A stretch of DNA of 55,311 nucleotides. It comes from Clostridiales bacterium. GTDB lineage: Bacteria > Bacillota > Clostridia > Christensenellales > JAISNN01. A program made the translations under genes and the position numbers. Below the pieces are notes generated by a model, which saw only the letters and a program-made list of their open reading frames with translations, did no database searches and was not told the DNA's origin. The stretch spans positions 1 to 55,311 of the forward strand of contig JAISNN010000009.1 in the NCBI GenBank assembly GCA_031276195.1, in the 5' to 3' direction. Below, one piece after another: positions 42,557-51,900 of the stretch. The first letter of the stretch is position 1. Each line of letters begins with the position of its first letter.

Positions 42557-42626
42557 GGGAGTTCTAAATCTGTGTGATAAAAAGTCATATCGGTCAGCAA
42601 AATCATCACGCAAACTTAGAACTGTC
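42557..42626. mobile_element. MITE family A, copy 3 (70 bp, 8-bp target duplication)
   Basis: From GGGAGTTCTAAATCTGTG to CACGCAAACTTAGAACTGTC, flanked on both sides by ATTTTTAT (42549-42556 and 42627-42634). It sits 67 bases left of the IS1-family element; a decayed hairpin tail (AAAAGTTTTTGAAAAGGG) lies between. Confidence 0.9.
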
Positions 42627-42745
42627 ATTTTTATTACTAAAAGTTTTTGAAAAGGGAATGATTATCAAAAAAAATAAAAAGTTTGAAATTTTCGATAGCG
42701 CTAAATTTGCGAGACAAACGGGCATAGATATGATATACTGTTTAC

Positions 42746-43015
42746 ATGGAATGTATAAGATGCAAATCAGAAAAAGCAGTAAGAAATGGACACAGGGCAG
42801 ACGGTAAGCAAAGTTACAAATGTCAAGATTGCGGATATCGATTTGCCGGTCAACGAATAACAACGGACGCGCTAAAGCTAAAAGCCGTATCCTTATACTG
42901 TGCGGGCTTAAGTTTTCGTACGATTGGCGCTTTGTCGGGGTATGCCAACACAATGATACTAATCCGGGTGAGGGAATTTGCCGAAGCGCATTATCATAAA
43001 CCAAAACCGAAATGA
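42746..43015 (+). pseudogene. IS1 InsA-like zinc-finger/HTH part of transposase
   Basis: CxxC zinc finger (CIRCKSEKAVRNGH, YKCQDCGYRF) followed by a helix-turn-helix (LYCAGLSFRTIGALSGYA). This is the N-terminal DNA-binding part of IS1-type transposases. Its 3' end runs into a 58-bp tandem duplication (GATACTAATCCGGGTGAG at 42955 and 43013), which breaks the normal junction with InsB. Confidence 0.8.
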
Positions 43016-43078
43016 TACTAATCCGGGTGAGAGAATTTGCCGAAGCGCATTATCATAAACCAAAACGAAAGGAGAGAT

Positions 43079-43488
43079 TGTGCTTGAATTAGATGAGATG
43101 CGGCACTTTATACAGTCAAAAAAGCAAATTATGGATTTGGAAAGCCTATTGCCGCACAACCGGAGAACTTATTGACCGGGAATGCGGCAATCGAGATACC
43201 CAAACTTTTAAAAGGCTGTATAACAGATTAAAACTGCTCAATGTCAAAATGTATTATGCCGATACTTGGGATAGTTACGCCGAACTGATAGACCCCGCGG
43301 TTCTTCTTCAAACAAAAGCCGAAACATGGGGTATCGAGAATAACAACGGCAGGCAAAGACGCCGGTTTGCAAGATTTAGACGACGGACTTGCGTTGTTTC
43401 AAGATGCGCGGTAATGGTGGATTTGACAATGTTCCTATTTGCATACTTCTATGTCAATAATAAATTTTCTAATATCACACAAATTTAG
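43079..43488 (+). pseudogene. IS1 InsB-like catalytic part, frameshifted
   Basis: The catalytic domain is split between two frames. LELDEMRHFIQSKKQ, containing the first catalytic Asp, is read in one frame; after the A-run near 43121-43127 the other frame gives KLWIWKAYCRTTGELIDREC, YYADTWDSY (second Asp) and WGIENNNGRQRRRFARFRR (Glu). The D-D-E set is thus present but not in one frame, so the copy is probably inactive unless frameshifting restores it. Confidence 0.78.
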
Positions 43489-43497
43489 CACCGTCGA

Positions 43498-43657
43498 AAT
43501 AATATTCATTTTGATGATGCGACTGGATCCCATCAACTTTTGGTATATTCTGTTAAAGTTGCGGAGTTATTCTTTCGTTGCATAGTAGAAATAGAAGCTA
43601 TTTCAAAGGAACTATTCATTAACAATGGCGGCATAATTAAAAAAGATGCAAAAGGAA
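43498..43657 (+). pseudogene. Orphan gene fragment trapped between two IS ends
   Basis: An open stretch starting right after the IS1 end reads HFDDATGSHQLLVYSVKVAE, LFFRCIVEIEAISKELF, NNGGIIKKDAKG and stops only inside the IS3 remnant at 43690. It has protein-like composition and no start codon. The left part is lost at the IS1-family end and the right part at the IS3 remnant (43658). Family not identified. Confidence 0.65.
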
Positions 43658-43722
43658 TGTTCCGCGCCCAAAAAGTTGGACGGAGGAAATAATTAAGCGG
43701 CTATAAAATGAGTTCTGTAATC
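43658..43722 (-). mobile_element. IS3-family terminal remnant (65 bp)
   Basis: Identical in all 65 positions, inverted, to bases 55-119: the last codons of the IS3 transposase, its stop and the terminal repeat beginning TGTTCCGCGCCC. The rest of this copy is missing. Confidence 0.93.
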
Positions 43723-43755
43723 ATGAGGAGTGATATAATTGGAGGACAAAAAAAA

Positions 43756-44943
43756 TTGAAACCGGGACGAGTAATTATTCTTGACCTATTCGGGACGATA
43801 CTTAGCGATGTGTCGAATAAGTACGAGAAAGGCATTGACTGGCTTTGTAGAGAAATTCTAACGGTCGGTACGGAGTATGCCGCCGCCAAGAGAGTGGCGG
43901 AGGAGTATTTCCGCGCGAATATGCAGAATCGGACGACTACGCATAAAGAGGCAAGCCTGCAAAAGCAGTTAGAGATGTTTCGGGAGCGAATCGGGTTCAG
44001 GGATAATTTTCCGCTTTCGGAGATTGAATACGGTTTTTTTAAGGCATCGAGAGTGACTGCGATTGAAAGCGGTTTGATGGAATTATTAAGCTACTTAAAA
44101 GAGAAAGACTTTTCCGTTTTCGTGATGAGCAATACGATTTTCTCGGCTGAAACGGTAAAACGGCTGCTTGACGCGCACGGTATAGGTCAATATTTTAACG
44201 GCGTTTATACAAGCGGAGATTGCGGGCATAGAAAACCCGGCAATAAGTTTTTCAGTTACGTTTATAAACGCATACGGGAGAAAGTCGCAGTTAAGCGTGA
44301 CGAGGTAATATTTGTCGGCAACAGCTTAGAAAAGGATGTGCTCGGCGCAAAGCGATTTCGCTTTAACCCGATATGGCTGTCCGCCGACAAGTGCGGCTTC
44401 GGCGAGGAATTAGCAGACTGCGCGAGGGTCGAAAATCTGCTCGAATGCAAGGATTATTTAGAAAGAAACTTTTTAAGCGTCGCGGGCATTTCAAAGCATT
44501 ACAGCGTATCCGACGGCGAGGGTAACCGTATTGTCGTATATTTGCAGGGGTGCGACCTGAAATGCCGCGGTTGCCACAACCAAAGCACGTGGAACGAGTT
44601 TGGCGGCAGAATTATGAGCGTTCGCAGATTGGTAGAGGACGTATTGCTTCGCTTAGCGCGCGCCGCAAGAAACGTCACTATTTCAGGCGGCGAACCGCTG
44701 ACGCAACCCAAGGCATTACAAACTTTACTTACGGAATTCGGACGGGCGGGCGTTGATGTTTGCTTGTATACGGGGCGTGAGTTTGAGGACGTATCGGATG
44801 AAGTAAAAAGCAAGATACATTATCTAAAAACGGGGCGGTTTGTACATACGGAAAAGACAACGACAAAAGGCTATTACGGCTCGGCTAATCAGAAATTCTT
44901 TGCAAAAGGAGCAAATGGGGAGTGGCTGAAAAAAGACATATAA
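43756..44943 (+). CDS. HAD hydrolase fused to anaerobic RNR activase (NrdG-like radical SAM)
   Basis: 395 residues from TTG 43756, chosen because GGAGG at 43741-43745 is 10 bases before it; ATGs at 43708 and 43723 lie in or beside the IS3 remnant and lack ribosome binding sites. Residues about 5-235 form a HAD hydrolase: ILDLFGT (Asp nucleophile), VMSNT, a lysine in HRKPGNKF and VGNSLEKDVLGAKR. Residues about 240-395 are NrdG-like: YLQGCDLKCRGCHN (CxxxCxxC, Cys about 266/270/273), TISGGEPLTQP, LYTGREF. NrdG makes the glycyl radical in NrdD, encoded by the next, overlapping gene. The HAD partner's role is unknown; a nucleotidase is one guess. Confidence 0.88.
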   Translation: MKPGRVIILDLFGTILSDVSNKYEKGIDWLCREILTVGTEYAAAKRVAEEYFRANMQNRTTTHKEASLQKQLEMFRERIGFRDNFPLSEIEYGFFKASRVTAIESGLMELLSYLKEKDFSVFVMSNTIFSAETVKRLLDAHGIGQYFNGVYTSGDCGHRKPGNKFFSYVYKRIREKVAVKRDEVIFVGNSLEKDVLGAKRFRFNPIWLSADKCGFGEELADCARVENLLECKDYLERNFLSVAGISKHYSVSDGEGNRIVVYLQGCDLKCRGCHNQSTWNEFGGRIMSVRRLVEDVLLRLARAARNVTISGGEPLTQPKALQTLLTEFGRAGVDVCLYTGREFEDVSDEVKSKIHYLKTGRFVHTEKTTTKGYYGSANQKFFAKGANGEWLKKDI

Positions 44944-46652
44944 CAGGTGAAAATGCCGCCGATAGGATGACATATGTCGGCGAAGTCTTCACAATAGGCG
45001 AGAGAAAGCGCAAACGGGATATTCTCGCTAAACTTCCGAAAGAATGGAGCGCGTTACATGACGGCGGCGATATTCATATCCATGATTTAGATGCGTGGGG
45101 TTTGACATACAACTGCTTAGCCGTTGATTTGCGGGAGTTTTTTCCGTATGAGCGATTTAATACGTTATCCGCGGAAGCGAAAACAATAGGGTTGTTTGAC
45201 TTCTTAAAAGAGTTTTTGACGAAGCTCGGCAACGAGCAATCGGGCGGAATGGCGTTTGTCAACTTCGATATAGAGGCCGCCGAGGTTTTAGAGCGTCTCG
45301 GCATACCGTTTGAAAAGATAAACGATGCGCTTTTGCGTGCGGCGATAGCGTCGTTTTACGTTTGGTGCAATAATTCTCATGAAAGAATGGGCAAGGTCAG
45401 TTATTACGTTTCGCTCAATATAGGCTTGGCGGAAACGGATTACGGCAAGTATATTTGCAAGATTATACTTGAAGAATTTGCTAAAACCGAAGCAACCATT
45501 TTTAAGCCTAATATCATATTCAAAGTAAAAAGCGGAATAAACGCCGAGAAGGCGGACGGCGGCTACTCGCTTTTTCAAAAGGCATTAAAGACGACCGCAA
45601 GGAAAATGATACCGACGTATCTATTGTGCGATGCCGCTCCGAACAAGGATATTGCCCCATTCAAGATAGCCGTTATGGGTTGCCGAACGCGTGTCGTTGC
45701 CGATAAATATCAAAAATGCGGTTCAGTAGGGCGCGGTAATATTACTAACGTTTCTATAAATCTTCCGCGCGTTGCGCTTGAAATAGACAAAAGCGGCATA
45801 GAGGGTAGCGAGTCGCGTGCCGTCCGTTTCTTAGAGGTATGGGATAATCTCGCCGGCACGGTTTCGGAAATCCTCGAAGCGCGGTATAAGGCGTTGATTG
45901 ACGAACGGAGAGCGGACGATTTCCGCACAAACCTGCGATACAATCTTTGGTGCGTTCCGTTCAATGGCGATTCGCTTGACGAAGTTTTTAGGCATGGAAC
46001 GCTTTCAATCGGGTTTATAGGTTTGTCCGAGGCGGTAGAAGTTTTAACGGGCAAAAAAATGCAAAAGGACAAGAAAGCGTTAGCCGTTGCGGAGCAAATT
46101 ATAAAGCATATGAGAGCATTTACGGATAAAAAGACAGACGAAACGCGGTTTAATTATTCGCTGCTTGCTACGAGCGGAGAGCAATTGTCGGGACGGTTTA
46201 CCGAGCTGGACGGCAATCGCGGTTTTACTCATAAGGCTCTGAAAAAAGGCTTTTACACTAATTCATTTCACATGGAGGTGGACTCGGGTTTAAGCGCGTT
46301 TGATAAGATAACCAAAGAGGCTCCGTTCCATTCTTATTGCAACGGCGGTTGCATTTCGTATGTTGAATTAAGGGAATCACCGATAAACAATGCGGTCGCG
46401 TTAGAGGAACTTATCGCACACGCGGTTGAGAGAGGAATTCATTATCTCGGTTTCAATTTTGATATGGATATTTGCTCGAAATGCGGAATAAGCGGAATGT
46501 TTGACAAGTGTCCGAAATGCGGTGCGGATGAAATAACGCGGGTTCGGCGCGTATCGGGCTACCTTGAAATTGTCGATTATTTTACAAGCGGCAAAAAGAA
46601 AGAGGTTAAGCATAGGACGCATAATCGCATAGAGGACGAGGAGGTCGAGTAA
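44922..46652 (+). CDS. nrdD: Anaerobic (class III) ribonucleoside-triphosphate reductase, no ATP cone
   Basis: 576 residues from GTG 44922, overlapping the previous gene by 22 bases, with AAAAGGAG at 44903-44910. Reduces ribonucleotides to deoxynucleotides without oxygen. GDIHIHDLDAWGLTYNCLAVDL (Cys65), WCNNSHERMGK, VMGCRTRV (Cys254), a C-terminal zinc site CSKCG...CPKCG and glycyl-radical motif RRVSGYLEIV (Gly about 546) are all present. Typical NrdD has an N-terminal ATP-cone regulator of about 100 residues; here the protein starts almost at the catalytic barrel, so allosteric control by ATP/dATP is expected to differ, as in phage-type or cone-less NrdD. Confidence 0.95.
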   Translation: MAEKRHITGENAADRMTYVGEVFTIGERKRKRDILAKLPKEWSALHDGGDIHIHDLDAWGLTYNCLAVDLREFFPYERFNTLSAEAKTIGLFDFLKEFLTKLGNEQSGGMAFVNFDIEAAEVLERLGIPFEKINDALLRAAIASFYVWCNNSHERMGKVSYYVSLNIGLAETDYGKYICKIILEEFAKTEATIFKPNIIFKVKSGINAEKADGGYSLFQKALKTTARKMIPTYLLCDAAPNKDIAPFKIAVMGCRTRVVADKYQKCGSVGRGNITNVSINLPRVALEIDKSGIEGSESRAVRFLEVWDNLAGTVSEILEARYKALIDERRADDFRTNLRYNLWCVPFNGDSLDEVFRHGTLSIGFIGLSEAVEVLTGKKMQKDKKALAVAEQIIKHMRAFTDKKTDETRFNYSLLATSGEQLSGRFTELDGNRGFTHKALKKGFYTNSFHMEVDSGLSAFDKITKEAPFHSYCNGGCISYVELRESPINNAVALEELIAHAVERGIHYLGFNFDMDICSKCGISGMFDKCPKCGADEITRVRRVSGYLEIVDYFTSGKKKEVKHRTHNRIEDEEVE

Positions 46653-47242
46653 TGCATATTTCAATTGAGGGCTTCGACGGCGTAGGCAAAACGACGGCGG
46701 CACGGTTGCTTGCCGAACGCCTAAAATTTACGCTTGTGGAAAAGCCGTTAAAATACATTTTTGACCCAAACGGCGGCGACGAAAATTATTTGCGTATTCG
46801 CGACTACGTCAACGAAAAATCGGCGGGCAATCGTCCGTTTTCGGCTTGCTTTTACGCGCTTGGAAATATCTTTTTATATGAGCGGTTCAAAGGGCAAAAC
46901 ATAATAACCGACCGTCATATTCTATCAAATTATGCTTGGAGCGGCGCGCCGGAATCGGAGCCGATATTTGACGCTTTGTATAAGACGATTGGCGCACCCG
47001 ATTACACATTCATTATTTACGGGGATGAGAAAACGATATGTAAACGTTTATTGAGCCGTGATACACGGGACTCCGACTTGAAGAAAATATCGAAGTCGGA
47101 GGTCGTATACGAAAAAATGACGAGCTTTGCCGACGCGCATAAAATGCCGCACCTTATTATCGACACAAGAGGAAAGACACCCGAGCGGGTTGTCGGGATT
47201 ATGGTTGGCAAATTAGTTGAGAGGGACTTAATCGATGCGTGA
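46652..47242 (+). CDS. Thymidylate-kinase-like P-loop kinase
   Basis: 196 residues. P-loop GFDGVGKTTAARLLAERL at the N-terminus, TDRHILSNYAW (the DR-x-x-x-S motif of TMP and deoxynucleoside kinases) and a lid-like KRLLSRDTRDSDLKK segment. It would phosphorylate dTMP or another deoxynucleoside or nucleotide. It overlaps the nrdD stop by one base (TAATG), so both are translationally coupled and act in dNTP supply. Exact substrate cannot be read. Confidence 0.85.
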   Translation: MHISIEGFDGVGKTTAARLLAERLKFTLVEKPLKYIFDPNGGDENYLRIRDYVNEKSAGNRPFSACFYALGNIFLYERFKGQNIITDRHILSNYAWSGAPESEPIFDALYKTIGAPDYTFIIYGDEKTICKRLLSRDTRDSDLKKISKSEVVYEKMTSFADAHKMPHLIIDTRGKTPERVVGIMVGKLVERDLIDA

Positions 47243-48908
47243 AACTACTCGCGTACAAGATACGATATTTGTCGATATGAAATATATCGTGCTATACCGC
47301 AAACTCGGTTTCAAAGAGGTCGAACCCGATGTTTTTGTCGCGCATTACAGGAATACGGAAATTCGCGTAGAATCGGAAGCGCAACGCTTTTTGTTTAACG
47401 GCGCGTGGTATCCGCTTTTGACATACAAGGATATGGTAAAGCTCGAATGTATAGACCGTCTCCTTAAAAAAGGCTATAAAGCCGACAAAATATCGTTCAG
47501 CGGCAAATACGATTTAACGTTACTCAGCGATAAAGGTGCAGTATTCGCGGACTTTCTGTTCGATGAATGGGGTAAGAGATATGATAAACTTCTTGCGGAT
47601 TTTGTGTACAAAAGCAACGGTAAAATCATATTGTACACCTCGCAATTGTCGGGCGGGCTTATTGAATATAAAAGTAAAATATATACGGCTAACGGCATAT
47701 TCGACAGAGGATTTTTTGAAACGCAAGCCGCGCTTTACACGGAGCAATACACAAATGCGACCGATAGAAACGTCGCTTGTCCAAACGCCGATTTTATTAT
47801 TAACGGCGACGAATTAACAAAATATGTTGGGGTGCAGGCGAAGGTTACTCTTCCGCATGGCATAGCCAAAATCGGTACGGGCGCATTTTGGAATAATACG
47901 ACCGTTAAAGCAATACTTATTCCGGACACCGTAACTTGCATTGCGGGTGACGCATTCGTTTATTGCGATAATTTACGCGAGGTTGCCATTCCTAAAAGCG
48001 TAGAGGTAATCGGCGACAATCCGTTTGCGGGCTGCCCAAAGATTGTCGTTCGGAACGAGTCCGATTACTTTAAGTTAGATAAAGGCATTCTTTTTGATAA
48101 AGACAAAAAATGCTTAATACACTACACGCCGTCAAAACGCAAGTATAAATATACCGTTCCCGAAAGCGTCGAATGGATAGGCAAGCATTCGTTTTACAAG
48201 TGCCAAAACTTAAAGCAAGTTACGATTACAAAGAATGTGGCGTATATGGGCAACAACGCTTTTTCGGATTGTTCGAATATTACGCTCGTAAACAAATCGC
48301 CGTATTTTCAATATGAGGGCGGCGTGTTATATAACGGCGACTTCACGCAAGTATATCATTATTCGCTCGGTTCGGATATTAAGGACGTAAAAATTAAAAG
48401 CGGAGTACGGACGATAGGGCGCAATTCGTTTTGGAATGCGCGAAGAATTGAAACAATCACAATTCCCGAAACGGTGCGGCAAATAGGATATAACCCGTTT
48501 GCCTATTGTCTAAATGCGGAGTTTGATGTGCGTTCGCCTAAATATGCGACATGCAACGGCGTACTCTATTCAAGCGATTTCCGCGAGGTCATCTGTTGTA
48601 CGGCAAAGGCGGCGAAGGACGGAACGATTCCGCTACACAGCGATACGGTCAGCCTCGGACGGAATGCGTTCACGGGATGTGAAACGCTACGCAACATTAC
48701 GTTACCGCCGTCGCTTAAAACAATTTCGCGCGGGGTGTTTTCGGGTTGCATTAACCTTGAAGAAATTCAGATGCCGAAAAGCGTGGAATTTCTCGGCGAC
48801 TGGGCGTTTAATAACTGCACAGCATTAAAAGTTGTAAAATTACCGAAAGGATTAAAAATTGAGCCGAATACGTTTAAGAATTGTTTGGCTGAGGTGATAT
48901 GGTTTTGA
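47235..48908 (+). CDS. Cytosolic BspA-type LRR protein
   Basis: 557 residues, no signal peptide or membrane segment. Residues about 1-185 are a unique N-terminal domain (MKYIVLYRKLGFKEVE, DKISFSGKYDLTLLSD, FLFDEWGKRYDKLLADFVYK) not recognised. From about 195 to the end are LRR_5 repeats (AKIGTGAFWNNTTVKAILIP, VCTIAG-type, LGRNAFTGCETLRNITLPPS) broken by GVLYSSDFREV-type inserts common in BspA proteins. It overlaps the kinase gene by 8 bases. Unlike the secreted LRR protein at 315 its repeats are diverged, not recent copies. A scaffold or recognition role is a guess. Confidence 0.85.
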   Translation: MRETTRVQDTIFVDMKYIVLYRKLGFKEVEPDVFVAHYRNTEIRVESEAQRFLFNGAWYPLLTYKDMVKLECIDRLLKKGYKADKISFSGKYDLTLLSDKGAVFADFLFDEWGKRYDKLLADFVYKSNGKIILYTSQLSGGLIEYKSKIYTANGIFDRGFFETQAALYTEQYTNATDRNVACPNADFIINGDELTKYVGVQAKVTLPHGIAKIGTGAFWNNTTVKAILIPDTVTCIAGDAFVYCDNLREVAIPKSVEVIGDNPFAGCPKIVVRNESDYFKLDKGILFDKDKKCLIHYTPSKRKYKYTVPESVEWIGKHSFYKCQNLKQVTITKNVAYMGNNAFSDCSNITLVNKSPYFQYEGGVLYNGDFTQVYHYSLGSDIKDVKIKSGVRTIGRNSFWNARRIETITIPETVRQIGYNPFAYCLNAEFDVRSPKYATCNGVLYSSDFREVICCTAKAAKDGTIPLHSDTVSLGRNAFTGCETLRNITLPPSLKTISRGVFSGCINLEEIQMPKSVEFLGDWAFNNCTALKVVKLPKGLKIEPNTFKNCLAEVIWF

Positions 48909-51900
48909 AAAGAAAAATTAAAGTTCTTCAAATCGGCGGCAACGCGCAAAAGAACGGGATTACCACGTTCCTCCTTAGCGCATACGGGAAGATGCGCGAG
49001 GATTTCACGTTTATTTTTATAAACACGGCATTTCGCGCCGCCGATGAGGAGGTTTCAAAAGAGATATATCGCTTAGGCGGCAAAATCTATCATTTGCCTT
49101 GCAAACGGTTTGTATCCGAAATAGAAAACGGGCTGAAAGAAATTATTAAACAAGAACAGCCGGACGTTATACACACGCATTATTTTTTCTCAAACGGCGA
49201 GTATATGCGTATTGCTTTTGAGTGCGGCGTTCTCGTAAGAATTTCGCATTGCCATAATGACAAAAGCGGATATATTACCGACGGGGAAGAAACGGTCGTG
49301 CGGAGTTCACGGCAGCTCATAGAGGAGTTTGCAACGTGCAAGCTCGCCGTTTCTAAGAATGCGGGCAAGTTTCTTTATAGGAAAAATTCGTTTGATATTT
49401 GCCATGCTTCGATTGAAATAAAGAGCTTTTATCATATTGTAAACAAAGCGGAGCTTTATAAAAAGCACAAGCTATCGACGGAATTCAAATATTCAATATT
49501 TGCCGGTCGGTTTGCACCGCAAAAAAACGTCGAGTTTTTTATTGATATATTCAAGACTTTGCCGAATAGAAAACTAATAATGGTCGGGGACGGAGAAAGC
49601 AAGCCTACCTTTATAGAAAAGATTAAAACGGCGGGTATAGACGATAAATTTATATTCGTATCCAATGATAGCTTAAACGAGCTATACAATATTGCCGACT
49701 CCTTTTTATTACCGTCATTATACGAGGGCGCAAGTTTGGCGCTTGTCGAAGCGCAATGCGCCGGAACGCCGTGTTTCGCGTCCGACGCGTTAAGCAATGA
49801 ATCCGATTTAGGCGGCATTGCTTTTTTGCCATTAAAAGCGGAAGTCTGGATTAAGGCATTAAAAGCGGCGGAAAAATTGCCTCGGATTGGAAAAGTTGAC
49901 GCTTCCGCTTTTGATGTTAACAATGTTGCAATGCGATTGTCCGCGCTGTATTCCGATAACGGAAATTTAAGCGAGCGATACATTAGGATTGCAAAAGAAT
50001 ATATGCTCGGGAGTAAGGATAGATACGCCGATAGACAAAAAGTTGTCGGATATTTCAAACGGGCGCACGAACTCGGCAATCCTCGCGGGTCGTTCTACTA
50101 TGCTTTGCAATACTTTGAGGGGTCGGGCGTGGAAAAAAGCGTTAAGACGGCGGAAAGCATCGTCAAGAATATTGTCGAGATTGTAGAGAAAGCGGCGCGT
50201 GACGGCAAACCGGAATACTTAGTTGTCCTTGCCGATATGTATTCATTCGGGCTCGGCAAGCCGCAGTCTTTTACGGAAGCGTTCAATTACTATACTAAAG
50301 CCGCGGTGCAAGGCAACGCGGAAGCGATGTGCGACTTGGGGTATATGTATTCGGTTGGGCAAGGCGCAAAGAAGGACTTAGAACAGTCTTTTAATTGGTA
50401 TAAAAAATCGGCGGATTTGGGATATTTGCATTCGATACGCGACATGGGTGTTTGTTATTACGAGGGATCAGGGACGGCGAAAGATTGCACGGAAGCGGTA
50501 AAATGGTTCAGGAAAGCGAGCGAACAAAACTATTCTCACGCCACATGCGATTTGGCATTATGCTATCTCAACGGAAACGGCACGAAAAAAAACTTGAAGC
50601 GAGCGGCGGAATATTATTTGCTGGCTATAAAGCAAGATAGAGCACGGGCAATACGCGATGTAATCGCAAATCGCATTGACGTTAAAGCGTTGCGAACCGA
50701 TGCGAAAATTGTATATATAAAGCGTGATACTTTGGACGCTATCGACGAAAATGTTATGGTCGATAACACAATCGTAATAAATAAACATATCAAGAAAATT
50801 GCCCCGTCGGCGTTTTATAACTATATGAATATTGCGAAGTTTTTCGTCGAAAAAGAAAACGTGAACTATAAATCACAGGGCGGAGTGCTGTATTCTAAGG
50901 ACGGCACAACGCTTATAAGGTTTCCGTTAGGGTCGCCCGTTAGTGAATTTGTAGCACCTGAACACGTTAATAATATTGGCGCGTACGCATTTCAAAATTG
51001 CCGCAACTTAAATACGGTGCGGTTGCATAACTATATAAATACAATCGGGGATAGCGCGTTTGACGATTGCAAAAATTTAACGAAAATATTACTGCCATCA
51101 TTAGTTGAGTCAATCGGCGCGTGGGCTTTTCACGGTTGCGACAGAATAGACAAGGTACATATTCCCGAGAGCGTAAAAACAATCGGAACTTACGCGTTCG
51201 GCTCATGCGAGGCTTTGCGCGAAATCACGGCGGACGCTAATAATAAAATCGTTGCGACAAAAGACGGTAATTTATACTCAAAGGACTATTCCGTTATACT
51301 GCAATACGCGATAGGGAAGCGCGAAAGGTTATTTACATTGCCGATCTCGGTTAAAAAAATAGCGTTTAGAGCGTTTTCGGATGCGTTTAATTTGGAGTAC
51401 ATAGATGCGCGGGCGGCGGCGGAGATAGAGGAAAAAGCCTTTTACTATTGCACAAGACTCAAAGAAATTATACTGAATCCCGAATGTAAAATAAGCGGAG
51501 AGAACGTATTCGGACACGCGGCGGTAGGTTTGCAAATTACACGCAGTCGGAAAGGCAAAACTCTTCTCGTTACGGACATTCACGGGCATTTGAGATTAGA
51601 TTTTCTTGTAAAGAAGATAGTCGAATTTGCTCCGGCTGCAAACGATGTTGTTATCATTCTCGGTGATGCCGGTATTGTTTGGCAGACATCAATGCGCGAC
51701 GATATACGCGAATTTTATACGGGGCTTCCATGCGACATTTTGTTCTTAGACGGAAATCACGAAAACTTTGATTTGTTGAACAGCCTACCAGTGGCGGTGC
51801 GATACGGCGGCACGGTTCACGAGGTTTTGCCGAACGTATTTCACCTTATGCGCGGCAACGCCTATTTGATAAACGGGCATAAATATTTTGTGTTCGGCGG

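Larger units (their letters stand above)
42694..43495 (+). mobile_element. Degenerate IS1-family insertion sequence
   Basis: Ends are GATAGCGCTAAATTTGCGAG (left) and the complement of GACGGTGCTAAATTTGTGTG (right, ending at 43495). About 802 bp, near the 770-bp IS1 size plus a 58-bp internal duplication. It carries insA-like (42746) and broken insB-like (43079) frames. No clean target duplication is seen (AAATTTTC left, GAAATAAT right), so one flank has changed or the insertion is old. Confidence 0.82.
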
